From positions 1-64,000 of the forward strand of contig JAAWNY010000003.1 in assembly GCA_022799175.1 (NCBI GenBank): a DNA stretch of 64,000 nt, written 5' to 3'. Position numbers and translations under genes: made by a program. Of the stretch, positions 39,573 to 49,319 are shown in pieces (within the stretch, counting starts at the first letter, position 1; each line of letters begins with the position of its first letter). This DNA is from Lachnospiraceae bacterium. Its GTDB lineage: Bacteria > Bacillota > Clostridia > Lachnospirales > Lachnospiraceae. Below the pieces are notes generated by a model. It did no database searches. It saw nothing but the letters and a program-made list of their open reading frames with translations, and was not told where the DNA came from.

Positions 39573-40889
39573 ATGCAAGAGGAATATGAGGAAGAGGAAC
39601 AGGTAAAGGAACAACACAAGCCTGGAGAACCTGGGCATACTGACTGGAGGAAGACGCCACTGGCAGATAATATCCATTATTTTATGAAGTGGACTTTCAT
39701 ATCTGTGATTATCGGTGTAACAGTGGGTGTGGTTGGCGCTGTATTTGGTCATGGGGTGATATTGGCTACAAGGCTGTGGCAACAATTTCATTGGACCGTT
39801 TTCTTTATGCCAGTGGCAGGATTGCTGATTGTGTGGCTCTATCAAATGGGACATGAAGAAAAGAATCGGGGAACGGATCTGATACTAGAGTCCGTATCGG
39901 CGCATCAGGAGATTCCGGTGATTACGGCACCTTTGATTTTTGTATCTTCCATTTTAAGTCATGCAGTCAGTGCGTCGGCAGGACGAGAAGGCGCGGCACT
40001 TCAGCTGGGCGGCGCTTTGGGGAATCTGACTGGAAAGATGATGCGGCTAGATGAAAGGGATCGGAAGATTGCGATTATGTGTGGGATGAGCGCCTGCTTT
40101 TCGGCTCTTTTTGGCACGCCGCTGGCCGCCGGGGTATTTTCCATGGAGGTGGTTAGTATCGGAATTATGTATTATGCGGCTTTGGTGCCTTGTTTATTTG
40201 CCTCCTTTATCGGTGCAGCAGTATCTGGAAGATTGGGACTGGTGGCGGAGCATTATGATATTGGTCTTGTGCCAGTTTTTGATTTTGAGGGAGCAGCATT
40301 GACGGTTCTTTTGGGAATTCTTTGTGCGATTGTAGGGATTTTTTTGTGTCAGGCTATGCACAAAAGCGGATCTTTATATCGGAAATATTTTCCCAGTCCT
40401 TATTGGCGGATATTGGCAGGAAGCGGAATCTTTATTGTTTTGACTATGATTTTCCGAAGTCGATTTTATAATGGGGGTGGTTTGCATCTGATCGAGCGCT
40501 GCTTTGAAGGGGAGACTGTGCCCTATTATGCGTTTGCGATCAAAATTCTGTTTACGGCTGTGGCATTGGGAGCTGGGTTTAAAGGTGGCGAAATTGTGCC
40601 GACACTTTGTGTGGGAGCTACCTTTGGCTATACGATGGCGGCGCTTTTGGGGATGCCTTCTGGACTTTGTACAGCAGTAGGAATGGCCTGTTTGTTCGTC
40701 AGTGTGACGAATTGTCCGGTTTCCACAATATTTATGGCATTTGAATTATTTGGTTTTGAAGGTATGCCTTTTTTTGCACTGGGAATTGCAATCAGCTTTA
40801 CATTGTCAGGATATTATGGACTATATCATAGCCAAAAATTTGTATATTCGAAAATTCGGACAGAGTATATTGATCGGAAGTCAAATTAA
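39573..40889 (+). CDS. ClC-family chloride channel/transporter
   Basis: ASAGREGAALQLGGALGNL, LFGTPLAAGVFSMEV, GAGFKGGEIVPTLCVGATFG. Confidence 0.9.
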   Translation: MQEEYEEEEQVKEQHKPGEPGHTDWRKTPLADNIHYFMKWTFISVIIGVTVGVVGAVFGHGVILATRLWQQFHWTVFFMPVAGLLIVWLYQMGHEEKNRGTDLILESVSAHQEIPVITAPLIFVSSILSHAVSASAGREGAALQLGGALGNLTGKMMRLDERDRKIAIMCGMSACFSALFGTPLAAGVFSMEVVSIGIMYYAALVPCLFASFIGAAVSGRLGLVAEHYDIGLVPVFDFEGAALTVLLGILCAIVGIFLCQAMHKSGSLYRKYFPSPYWRILAGSGIFIVLTMIFRSRFYNGGGLHLIERCFEGETVPYYAFAIKILFTAVALGAGFKGGEIVPTLCVGATFGYTMAALLGMPSGLCTAVGMACLFVSVTNCPVSTIFMAFELFGFEGMPFFALGIAISFTLSGYYGLYHSQKFVYSKIRTEYIDRKSN

Positions 40890-40951
40890 ATATAGTGATT
40901 TACAAAGAAAAAGGGAAGAGAAGGAAGAGGACAATCAGGGAGAACAAGAAT

Positions 40952-42268
40952 ATGAGAACATTGATTGAAAAGGCGGCTATAGTGACGATGGACGAAAATG
41001 AAAATATGTGGCCGGAAGGCTATGTCTTGTTTGACGAGGAAAGTATTCTGGCAGTGGGAGAGGGGAGCTGTAGCCAGGAGGCAGACTTGCGGATTGACGG
41101 AAAAGGCGGTATTTTAATGCCGGGGATGGTGAATGTCCACAGTCATATTTCCATGATGCCTTTTCGCTCGATGGGAGATGATTGCCCGGATCGTTTGCGG
41201 CGCTTTCTGTTCCCTCTTGAGTTGGCCGCCATGACTCCTGAGCTGGTGTATGCGGCGGCTCGCTATGCCGTTTGTGAACTCTTATTGTCCGGAGTGACCT
41301 CAGTGCTGGACATGTATTATTTTGAGGATCGGGTAGCCAGTGCCTGTGAAGAGATGGGGATTCGTGCCTGGGTGGGAGAGACTGTGATTGGTCAGGAAAC
41401 CTGCGACAGCAAAAAGCCTTATGGAGGATTGGCCTTGTGTGAGGAGCTGATTCGCAAATGGAAGGGACACGACCGGATTCATCCGCTGGTGGCGCCCCAT
41501 GCCACCAATACCAGCTCTCCCGAGATGCTGAAGGCTGCCTATGAATTGGCAGAAAAGTATCAGGTGCCTTATACGCTTCATGTCAGCGAAATGGATTATG
41601 AGATGCGTTATTTTGAAGAACAATATGGCAAGACGCCCGTGGCTTTTTTGCAGGAGCTGGGGGTACTGGGAAAAAGCACGATTGCGGTCCACTGTATTCA
41701 CACAACGGACACAGATATTCAGATATTTGCCAGAACGGGGACAAAGGTGGCTCATTGCCCAGGATCTAATACCAAGGCAGGAAAAGGGATCTGTCCGGTA
41801 TTGGACATGAGAGGAGCGGGCGTGAGCGTAGGTGTGGGGACGGATGGTCCATCTTCTGGAAATACGCTGGATTTGTTTACGCAATTGAAAATGATTGCCT
41901 GTTTTCAAAAAACAAAATATCGGGATCGCAGTGCATTTCCGGCAAAAGAGATTGTAGCGTTGGGGACCATGGAGGGAGCTCGGGTGTTAGGAGCGGAGAA
42001 AGAGATTGGCTCTATCGAGGTGGGAAAGCGGGCGGATCTGGTGCTTCTGGAAACACAATCGGCCAATATGTTTCCGGTTTATAATCCGTATTCGGTGATT
42101 GTATATTCTGCCAATGCATCGAATGTAGACAGCGTATGGGTACAAGGGCGACAACTGGTACGAGGACATCAGCTGGTGGAGGCAGATTTGACAGCGGAGA
42201 GACGACGTTTGTGGCTGGAAATGGCAGAATTTCAAAAACAGGCAAAACAATATCAGAATGAGATATGA
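40952..42268 (+). CDS. Amidohydrolase / deaminase (MtaD/SAH-deaminase-like)
   Basis: VNVHSHISMMPFRSMGDD, VAPHATNTSSPEML, LHVSEMDYEMR, GTDGPSSGNTLDLFTQLKMI, GSIEVGKRADLVLLE. Confidence 0.85.
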   Translation: MRTLIEKAAIVTMDENENMWPEGYVLFDEESILAVGEGSCSQEADLRIDGKGGILMPGMVNVHSHISMMPFRSMGDDCPDRLRRFLFPLELAAMTPELVYAAARYAVCELLLSGVTSVLDMYYFEDRVASACEEMGIRAWVGETVIGQETCDSKKPYGGLALCEELIRKWKGHDRIHPLVAPHATNTSSPEMLKAAYELAEKYQVPYTLHVSEMDYEMRYFEEQYGKTPVAFLQELGVLGKSTIAVHCIHTTDTDIQIFARTGTKVAHCPGSNTKAGKGICPVLDMRGAGVSVGVGTDGPSSGNTLDLFTQLKMIACFQKTKYRDRSAFPAKEIVALGTMEGARVLGAEKEIGSIEVGKRADLVLLETQSANMFPVYNPYSVIVYSANASNVDSVWVQGRQLVRGHQLVEADLTAERRRLWLEMAEFQKQAKQYQNEI

Positions 42269-42277
42269 TAAAACCCG

Positions 42278-42306
42278 TTGACATTTTCTGACAGGAATGA
42301 TATTTT
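42278..42306 (+). promoter_or_regulatory. Putative sigma-A-type promoter for Pot-like ABC operon
   Basis: TTGACA (42278-42283) - 17 nt - TATTTT (42301-42306). Confidence 0.65.
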
Positions 42307-42357
42307 ATTTTTATAAAATTTCATTAAAAATGTATCAAAAGAAAGGTGGGAATCCCC

Positions 42358-43191
42358 TTGCTTGAGAAGAAAACCAATATTTACTGGCTGTTTATTCTGC
42401 CAGGCTGTCTGTTCCTAGCATTCTTTATGCTGATACCATTGTTTTCTTTGCTATTTAAATCCTTTGTGGATGAGGGCGGTGCGTTTTCTCTGGTGAATTA
42501 TCTAACGCTGATGGAGAGCACTTATTTTAAACAAGTATTCTGGCGAAGTATTCGCCTGAGCCTTATCAGTACCGCTGCCTGTGCCATATTAGGCTTTCCC
42601 ACAGCTTATTATATTTCCAAATATTCAAAAAACAAAGGAGTTTTGATGGCGCTGGCGGTATTCCCCATGTTTACCAGTCCGGTTATCCGTTCTTTCAGCT
42701 GGATGGTTCTGTTAGGAAAGAAAGGAATTGTCAATGAGCTGTTGGTAGAACTGGGAATTGTAGCAAAACCAATCAGTCTTTTGTATAATGAATTTTCTAT
42801 GGTAGTTGGTTTTATTCAGCTGTTTTTGCCTCTGATGATTTTATCATTGATTGGGGTGATGGATAATATTTCTGAGGATTTGAATCTGGCGGCGGGAAGT
42901 CTAGGGGCGTCCCGGATGGGGATTTTTCGTCATGTAGTTTTGCCTCTCAGTATTCCCGGTTTAGTGACGGGAAGCGTGTTGGTGTTTACCGGATGTCTGA
43001 CTGCCTATACGACGCCACAGCTTTTGGGAGGGACAGATACCCGCGTATTGGCAACGATGATTTATCAGCAGGCCATGTCTCTGGGAGATTGGACGCAGGC
43101 GTCTGTGGTGGCGGTAATTATGATTGTGGTGACAATTGCAGTATCTACGGTGATTAACAAGGTCAGCCGGAAACTGAATCCGACGATCTAA
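42358..43191 (+). CDS. ABC transporter permease, PotB-like
   Basis: TTG start spaced from ggtggg; multiple TM; permease EAA-like loop NISEDLNLAAGSLGASRMGIFRHVVLPLSIPG. Confidence 0.88.
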   Translation: MLEKKTNIYWLFILPGCLFLAFFMLIPLFSLLFKSFVDEGGAFSLVNYLTLMESTYFKQVFWRSIRLSLISTAACAILGFPTAYYISKYSKNKGVLMALAVFPMFTSPVIRSFSWMVLLGKKGIVNELLVELGIVAKPISLLYNEFSMVVGFIQLFLPLMILSLIGVMDNISEDLNLAAGSLGASRMGIFRHVVLPLSIPGLVTGSVLVFTGCLTAYTTPQLLGGTDTRVLATMIYQQAMSLGDWTQASVVAVIMIVVTIAVSTVINKVSRKLNPTI

Positions 43192-43205
43192 GGGAGGAAA
43201 AGGAT

Positions 43206-44243
43206 ATGGCGCTTTTGGAGTTGCAGGGCATTACTGCCGGATATGATAAGAATGTGATTTTGAAAGATCTGGACTTTCAGGTGGAGAAAGGGGAATTGGT
43301 ATCGCTGCTGGGATCGAGTGGCTGCGGGAAGACGACGACGCTGCGATTGATTGCGGGATTTTCCACCCCGATGTCGGGGAAGTTTATGTTTGGCGAGAAG
43401 GATTATACGCAGGTGCCTCTTAACAAGCGGAATTTTGGGTTTGTATTCCAAAGCTATGCACTATTCCCCCATATGACGGTATTTGATAATGTGGCTTTTG
43501 GACTTAAGATGCGTAAGTTGCCGGCAGAGCAGATCAAAAAAGAGGTTATGGAGATGTTAGAGACCGTGGATCTGGGAGGTTTTGAGAATCGGTTTCCCAA
43601 GGAAATGTCTGGTGGCCAGAGGCAACGAGTGGCGCTGGCCAGGGCTTTGGTGATCAAGCCAGATCTACTTTTATTGGACGAGCCCTTGAGTAATCTGGAT
43701 GCCAAATTGCGAGTCAAGATGCGGGTGGAGATTCGCCGTCTTCAGCAGAAGTTCGGCTTTACGGCGATCTACGTGACGCATGATCAGGAGGAGTGTTTTG
43801 CGATTTCGGACAAAGTGGCGATTATGAACCATGGGGTGATTGAACAGATGGACAGTCCTTCTGTGATCTACAACCATCCGAAAACAGAATTTATTGCCCG
43901 TTTTGTTGGATTTGAGAATTTTATGGATTTAAAACCAGGCAACAGTGATGGCATTTATGTATTGTCAGATGGGAGTTCGATTCAGGCAGAAGGAGGGAGA
44001 AGCGAGTCTTCTATTCGTGCATGTATTCGACCGGAAGATATCCTGATTGTGCCAGAGGGGACAGAAGCGGTGAACCCTTTAGCGGGTGAAGTTATGGTAA
44101 GCACATTTCTGGGCAAACGCAATCAGTATAATGTGCGCACAGCGATTGGCGAGTTTGAGGTAAGTACGGATCAGGAGAGTGTCTATCGGATTGGCGATTC
44201 CGTGACACTGTCGCTGACTCCGGGTAAGATCATTTTGTTGTAG
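43206..44243 (+). CDS. ABC transporter ATP-binding protein, PotA-like
   Basis: LLGSSGCGKTTTLRLIAGF Walker A, MSGGQRQRVALARAL signature, LLLLDEPLSNLDAKLR Walker B. Confidence 0.94.
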   Translation: MALLELQGITAGYDKNVILKDLDFQVEKGELVSLLGSSGCGKTTTLRLIAGFSTPMSGKFMFGEKDYTQVPLNKRNFGFVFQSYALFPHMTVFDNVAFGLKMRKLPAEQIKKEVMEMLETVDLGGFENRFPKEMSGGQRQRVALARALVIKPDLLLLDEPLSNLDAKLRVKMRVEIRRLQQKFGFTAIYVTHDQEECFAISDKVAIMNHGVIEQMDSPSVIYNHPKTEFIARFVGFENFMDLKPGNSDGIYVLSDGSSIQAEGGRSESSIRACIRPEDILIVPEGTEAVNPLAGEVMVSTFLGKRNQYNVRTAIGEFEVSTDQESVYRIGDSVTLSLTPGKIILL

Positions 44244-44385
44244 CCAAGTTTGGATGACAGTTCCGGCTGCTTGAATGGTTGTAAGTCCGGGAAAGGAAGT
44301 GTTCCGGCGTATTTGGCAGATGGAATGAGAATTGTCTTTTACGAGGGAACTTTCTTATAGAAAAGAAAAAGGAGAAAAAAAGATT

Positions 44386-45543
44386 ATGAAAAAGAAATGG
44401 TTATGTGTTGGATTGGCGGCTGCCATGGTGTTTTCCCTGACAGCTTGCGGCGGTTCCGACAAAACAGAGACGACTGCTGCCACGACAGCTCCGGCAACAG
44501 AGACGAGTGAAGCAGAGACCAAGGCAGAGGGGGAAACGGATGCTTCCGAGGCGGCAGGCACAGAGATGCCTTCTTTTGAGGGGCAACAACTGAGGATTTC
44601 CACATTTTCCTTTAATGCAGAGTTGGTTCAGAAGAATATTTACGATCCTTTTATGGAAGCTACAGGCTGCGAGCTGATCGTGGATACGGGAAAGAACGCA
44701 GAGCGTGTGACCAAGATCAAGGAATCTCCGGAGAATTATGATATTGTGGTGATTGGAGATGCTTTTATCGCGGATCTGATTGATGCCGGATTGATCGATA
44801 CCATCGATACGGCCAGCTTGACCAATTTAGATGCTATTTATGACAACGCGAAGGCTCCTTTTGGTGAGGGCTATGGTCCAGCCTACAGCTTTAACCGCCT
44901 GGGCATTGTATATGACAAGTCTACCTGTCCAATTGAGATCACTTCTTGGGCGGATTTGTGGAATCCGGAGTTGGCAGATTCCATCGCAATTCCGGATATT
45001 ACTACTACTTCGGGTCCGCTGATGTATTATTCTGTGGCAAAGATGGCCGGACTGACTCCAGGAACGGATGATGAAGCAATCCTAGCAAAATTTGAGGAGT
45101 TAAAGCCCAATATTATGAAGACATATACCAGTGCCAACGACACCATCACCATGTTAAATCAGGGCGAGATTTCGGTTGCTGTATTGTTGGACTATTCCTA
45201 TACGGCGGCTCAGTCTGCTTCTGATGACTATGTATGGGTGGATCCGGCAGAGGGCGTGTACAGCGGTTTTAATGCAGTAAATATCATTAAGGGATGCCAG
45301 AACAAGGAATTGGCGCAGGCATTTGTTGATTTCTATATTTCTCAGGAAGTACAGCTGGCTGAGGCTTTAGATGGAGTGGATGCTCCGGTAAGAACAGATG
45401 TTGAGTTGACTCCGGAACAGGCTGCTAATTTTACTTATGGGAAAGAAATGATCGATAACCTGCTGATCCCTGACTGGTCTGTGATCAATGCCAATAAGGC
45501 AGACTGGATTTCTAAATGGAATGAATTGTTCTCGGTTCAATAG
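44386..45543 (+). CDS. ABC transporter substrate-binding lipoprotein, PotD-like
   Basis: MKKKWLCVGLAAAMVFSLTACGG lipobox; low-complexity Thr/Glu linker; periplasmic-binding fold next to PotABC-like genes. Confidence 0.85.
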   Translation: MKKKWLCVGLAAAMVFSLTACGGSDKTETTAATTAPATETSEAETKAEGETDASEAAGTEMPSFEGQQLRISTFSFNAELVQKNIYDPFMEATGCELIVDTGKNAERVTKIKESPENYDIVVIGDAFIADLIDAGLIDTIDTASLTNLDAIYDNAKAPFGEGYGPAYSFNRLGIVYDKSTCPIEITSWADLWNPELADSIAIPDITTTSGPLMYYSVAKMAGLTPGTDDEAILAKFEELKPNIMKTYTSANDTITMLNQGEISVAVLLDYSYTAAQSASDDYVWVDPAEGVYSGFNAVNIIKGCQNKELAQAFVDFYISQEVQLAEALDGVDAPVRTDVELTPEQAANFTYGKEMIDNLLIPDWSVINANKADWISKWNELFSVQ

Positions 45544-45567
45544 GAGTCTCGTATAAAGGAGTTATCC

Positions 45568-46347
45568 ATGAGAAAAAGCAAATCTTTGTTTTTTGTGACA
45601 TTGCTGGTGTATGTGTTTTTGATAGGTCCGCTTTTGGTAATTATGGCGGCTTCCTTTAGCGATACCACATATCTGAAGTTTCCAGGAGAGGGATTTACCC
45701 TGCGTTGGTATCATCAGATCCTACAGGTAAAGAGTTTTGGAAGTGCGGCGAAAAATAGTATTATTATCGCTTTTGCGGGTACTTTTTTGGCGCTGCTTCT
45801 GGGGCTGCCGGCGGCGTATGCTTTGAATCGTTATCGTTTCAGGGGAAAGGAGCTGATCAAGAGTTTGTTTTTATCACCCGTATTGATTCCGGTGATTGTG
45901 TTAGGCTTTGTCATGCTCCGATATGTGGTGAATCGGTTTAAGTTGCCGGCGATGCCCAGCTTGCTGATCGGACATACGATCTTGTCCATTCCTTATGTGA
46001 TGCGGGTTGTGACTTCTAGTTTAGCAAATTTTGATTTTTCCATGGAAGAGGCGGCAAGGATTTTGGGGGCAGGCAATATTTATACTTTTTTTCATATTTT
46101 GCTTCCGAATATCAAGTCAGGAATTGTATCCGCCTGCATTATGGCAGTGATCAACTCCTTTAATAACGTGTCTCTTTCGGCATTTCTGACCCAGGCTGGG
46201 GTATCTATGTTGCCGATTGAGATGATGGCCTATGTAGAGTACCATTTTGATCCGACCATTGCGGCCTTGGCGACATTATTGATGGTCATTACCCTGGGGG
46301 TGATGCTGGTGATCGAGAAAACGTTAGGATTGAAGAGTGTAGTATAA
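45568..46347 (+). CDS. ABC transporter permease, PotC-like
   Basis: TM protein with FSMEEAARILGAGNIYTFFHILLPNIKSGI permease loop. Confidence 0.88.
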   Translation: MRKSKSLFFVTLLVYVFLIGPLLVIMAASFSDTTYLKFPGEGFTLRWYHQILQVKSFGSAAKNSIIIAFAGTFLALLLGLPAAYALNRYRFRGKELIKSLFLSPVLIPVIVLGFVMLRYVVNRFKLPAMPSLLIGHTILSIPYVMRVVTSSLANFDFSMEEAARILGAGNIYTFFHILLPNIKSGIVSACIMAVINSFNNVSLSAFLTQAGVSMLPIEMMAYVEYHFDPTIAALATLLMVITLGVMLVIEKTLGLKSVV

Positions 46348-46376
46348 AATAAAGAAAGTGTGTTGGCAGAGGGTAC

Positions 46377-46570
46377 GCCCTGGAGGAAGGAGCCGGAGAG
46401 CGGTCTGTCGGACAGGAATTTTTTCCCGTTTCGGGATTAAGAAAACCTAAAGTTTTTGAATTTTGCTAAAAACAAAACGAAAATACCCAAAAGCTTAAGG
46501 TTTTCTAAATCCCTGCAAAAGTCAAAAGTTCCTGTCCGACAGACCGCCCTCCGGCCCCTTCCTCCAGGGC
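46377..46570. repeat. ~194-bp imperfect inverted-repeat (hairpin) element, copy 2
   Basis: 42-nt arms 46377-46418 and 46529-46570 complementary at 40/42 positions; inner ggattaagaaaaccta... / ...ttaaggttttctaaatcc; core shared with 99-284. Confidence 0.82.
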
Positions 46571-46693
46571 TGAATATTTTTAGAATTGCAGACCATTCCC
46601 CGCTGCTTCCCGCTCCTTGTTCCATGGCGTATCTTCTGAGAAAATGAATTAAATAACATTGGCCTTGGGGGAGGAAGCTTTATACTTTATGCT

Positions 46694-47611
46694 TTATGCC
46701 TTAAGATATTGAGATAAGGCAGCGGGAAGCTGTTCGGCGGAAATCGTGGCGCCTGAGGTTTCCACCACAGCAGCCGATACAAGATTGGCGCAGGAAATGG
46801 CTTTCCGGAGAGAATAACCTTTCGTCAACAGAGCAAGTATGGTTCCGATATGGGCATCGCCGGCCCCGATCGTATCGACGACATGTTTGGCGGGAACCGA
46901 AGGGATGAAAAAGGTTTTTCCATCTTGTTCTTTGCAATAAGTTCCCTGTGCTCCGAGCGTGATGATGACCGTATTTCGGGTCTGAGCATAAAGAACCTCG
47001 GCAGCATTTTGAAAAGCAGAACAGCCGCTTAATGCCAGAGCCTCTTGTTCATTAATATGGAGAAGGGGATGAAGAGATAACATTCGTTGGGCTTTTTCAG
47101 AAGATAGAATCGCTCCCCGGGGGCCTGGAGCATAGCAGACTTTCAGGCATGGGTGTTCCTCTAGGTATTCAATCAGCTGCATTCCTGTAGATTCCTCAAT
47201 TTCGAGGCCACAGATATAAACAAATTGATAGTCCTCAGCCGGATAAGAATCCATCCAGGATTTTTGAAATGTGTATTCTGCGCCGTGGACGGACAGAAAG
47301 GTGCGTTCTCCACCGGATTCCACCAGACAGTAACAGCAGCCATTTTCCTGATTCGGGACACGGACAGAAAGCGGAATCTGTAAAGCAGTAAGTTGATGAA
47401 TTACATAATCGCCATAGATTCCGGTACCAATGGGGGTGATGAAGGTGTGAGGCGCATGGAAAAGGCGCATCATATGGGCAACATTGTAGGCGCAGCCGCC
47501 TAATGCCATCGTTTGGGAAGTAGGATGCAGGTTTTCTTCTGTCTTGGGCAGATGGTCGATGTGAATGATAATATCCACGCAGGTGGAACCGATAATGAGA
47601 GCTGGTTTCAT
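46694..47611 (-). CDS. PfkB-family carbohydrate/nucleoside kinase
   Basis: GGCAYNVAHMMRLF and VVDTIGAGDAHIGTILALL (GAGD motif). Confidence 0.88.
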   Translation of the reverse strand: MKPALIIGSTCVDIIIHIDHLPKTEENLHPTSQTMALGGCAYNVAHMMRLFHAPHTFITPIGTGIYGDYVIHQLTALQIPLSVRVPNQENGCCYCLVESGGERTFLSVHGAEYTFQKSWMDSYPAEDYQFVYICGLEIEESTGMQLIEYLEEHPCLKVCYAPGPRGAILSSEKAQRMLSLHPLLHINEQEALALSGCSAFQNAAEVLYAQTRNTVIITLGAQGTYCKEQDGKTFFIPSVPAKHVVDTIGAGDAHIGTILALLTKGYSLRKAISCANLVSAAVVETSGATISAEQLPAALSQYLKA

Positions 47612-47743
47612 GGAAATATCTCCTTTGTTTATGGAAGTATGATGGAAGATATTATACGATAGTTTTGCTGGTTATTCAATGGAAATGAGACAGTGAAATA
47701 TTCTTGCAGAGTCGGATAAAATATGCTATGCTGTTAAAGGAAG

Positions 47744-47971
47744 AACAGACAGAAACAACAGCAGTTTTATCAGCATTTACTTGAATGAATACAGACAGAA
47801 GAGGGCTGATCGGGCAGCGAGTCGCTGTCTGAAAATAGTGATGTTAGGAAAGCCCCCTTCCCGCTCCAAGGTACTTGGCACCTTTCGGTGCTTAGCGCCG
47901 CCTGCAACGGCGTGCTGTACCTTTGCGCGGGCAGGGGAATCCTTATATAAGTGCTGTTGTTTTTGACTGTT
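47744..47971. repeat. ~228-bp highly structured inverted-repeat element (MITE-like or structured RNA)
   Basis: Outer arms aacagacagaaacaacagca (47744-47763)/tgctgttgtttttgactgtt (47952-47971), 18/20 complementary; inner cccgc/gcggg, aaggtac/gtacctt, gcacc-tttc-ggtgc, cgccg/cggcg. Confidence 0.7.
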
Positions 47972-48004
47972 TTTTATAAAGGTCATTTTGTCTTTTGAGA
48001 AGAC

Positions 48005-49309
48005 TCAGGGAAAAGAAAATCGAGCGGGAAGAGTGACTGAGAAACAGCTTCCGCCGCCGGGATTGTCGGCAACCGTGATGGTTCCTCCATGAAGAATCGC
48101 TAATTCTTTGGCAATACTGAGTCCCAGGCCGAAGTGCTCTTTGCCACTGCGGGCCTTATCAGCACGATAGAAACGATCAAAGATGTAAGGCTGATTTTCT
48201 CTGGGGATACCGCAGCCTTGATCTTTCACTTGTATCACTAGATATCTGGAATGGTTGGCCAGGGAGACACAGATATGGATTGCTTTTTGGGCAGGGGTAT
48301 AGAAAAGCGCGTTATCTAACAAAATAGAAAGGATTTGGCGGATACGTTCGGGATCTATCCAGATGCAGGGAATAGATTCTTCTGGCAGATCCAGATACAA
48401 AGTGATTTGTTTTTCATGACAGACAGGGAGAAATGCTTCATAGGTTTCGATGAGCAGAGTATCCACGTCTGTTTTTTGTGGATAAATATTCCAGGTTTTA
48501 GCATCAGCAGAGGCTAAAAGAAGCATGTCGTCGATCAGCCGGGACATGCGTGAACATTCTAAGTCCATGGTATGAAGAAGGGCTTCTTTCCTTTCTGGCG
48601 CGGCAAAAATAGCCGGAATTGCGGAACGCAGGACCGCTAAGGGGGAACGCAGCTCATGGGAAGCGGCGGCAATAAATTCTGCTTGTTTTCGATGATTATT
48701 GGCAATTGGTTGGAGAGACCAACCTACAAAATGCCAACTTACCAGGAGCAATCCCAGGATACCAACAGCTTCTAGTCCACAAAGGAGAAACAGAGTTTCT
48801 TTCAGAGATTGCCAGACTGGAGGAAGGTACATAAGAAAACACAAGCTGCGCACGCCGTTTTTGTGAGCGAGAACCAAAACCATAGCGTAATATTGTTCTT
48901 GAAAGTCTCCCTCTATGGTAAACAGATCGCTGGTGAGGGAGGAGGAAGAAACAGGAGCAGAAAAACAGACAATCCCCTGTTTTTCTGCTTGATTTTTTGT
49001 ACGTTTAATCAGAGTCTGACGGCTAGTAGCAATATCCTGAGAACCTTGATAAAGAAAAGGGATACCATTTTCTTCAATGTGGATGATCGATTGCTGTTCC
49101 ACCTCCAACTGAGCAAGAAAACTTTGGGAAAGAATCGTGTCTGACTGCAGCCGGAGGGATAGCATATTCCATGTGGAATAAAACCGTTCTAACTGTTCTT
49201 GTTTTGTTTCGTGGATACGGAGCATAAGAAAACTTGTCATAGCAAGAGTCAGAATCAGACCGGCAGTGAAGGTATAAAGCCAGGTAAGACGCAATTGAAG
49301 ATGTTTCAT
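48005..49309 (-). CDS. Sensor histidine kinase
   Basis: FIAAASHELRSPLAVLRSAI H-box, ILSILLDNALFYTP N-box, QVKDQGCGIPRENQPYIFDRFYRAD, GLGLSIAKELAILHGG. Confidence 0.93.
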   Translation of the reverse strand: MKHLQLRLTWLYTFTAGLILTLAMTSFLMLRIHETKQEQLERFYSTWNMLSLRLQSDTILSQSFLAQLEVEQQSIIHIEENGIPFLYQGSQDIATSRQTLIKRTKNQAEKQGIVCFSAPVSSSSLTSDLFTIEGDFQEQYYAMVLVLAHKNGVRSLCFLMYLPPVWQSLKETLFLLCGLEAVGILGLLLVSWHFVGWSLQPIANNHRKQAEFIAAASHELRSPLAVLRSAIPAIFAAPERKEALLHTMDLECSRMSRLIDDMLLLASADAKTWNIYPQKTDVDTLLIETYEAFLPVCHEKQITLYLDLPEESIPCIWIDPERIRQILSILLDNALFYTPAQKAIHICVSLANHSRYLVIQVKDQGCGIPRENQPYIFDRFYRADKARSGKEHFGLGLSIAKELAILHGGTITVADNPGGGSCFSVTLPARFSFP

Positions 49310-49319
49310 GGTAAGTTCC

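Noticed and set aside
41300-41908. 202-aa minus-strand ORF within the amidohydrolase
   Set aside because: Antisense to a gene with clear amidohydrolase motifs.
47781-47966. Short ORFs on both strands in 47.78-47.99 kb
   Set aside because: They sit inside the structured inverted-repeat element and lack coding signals.
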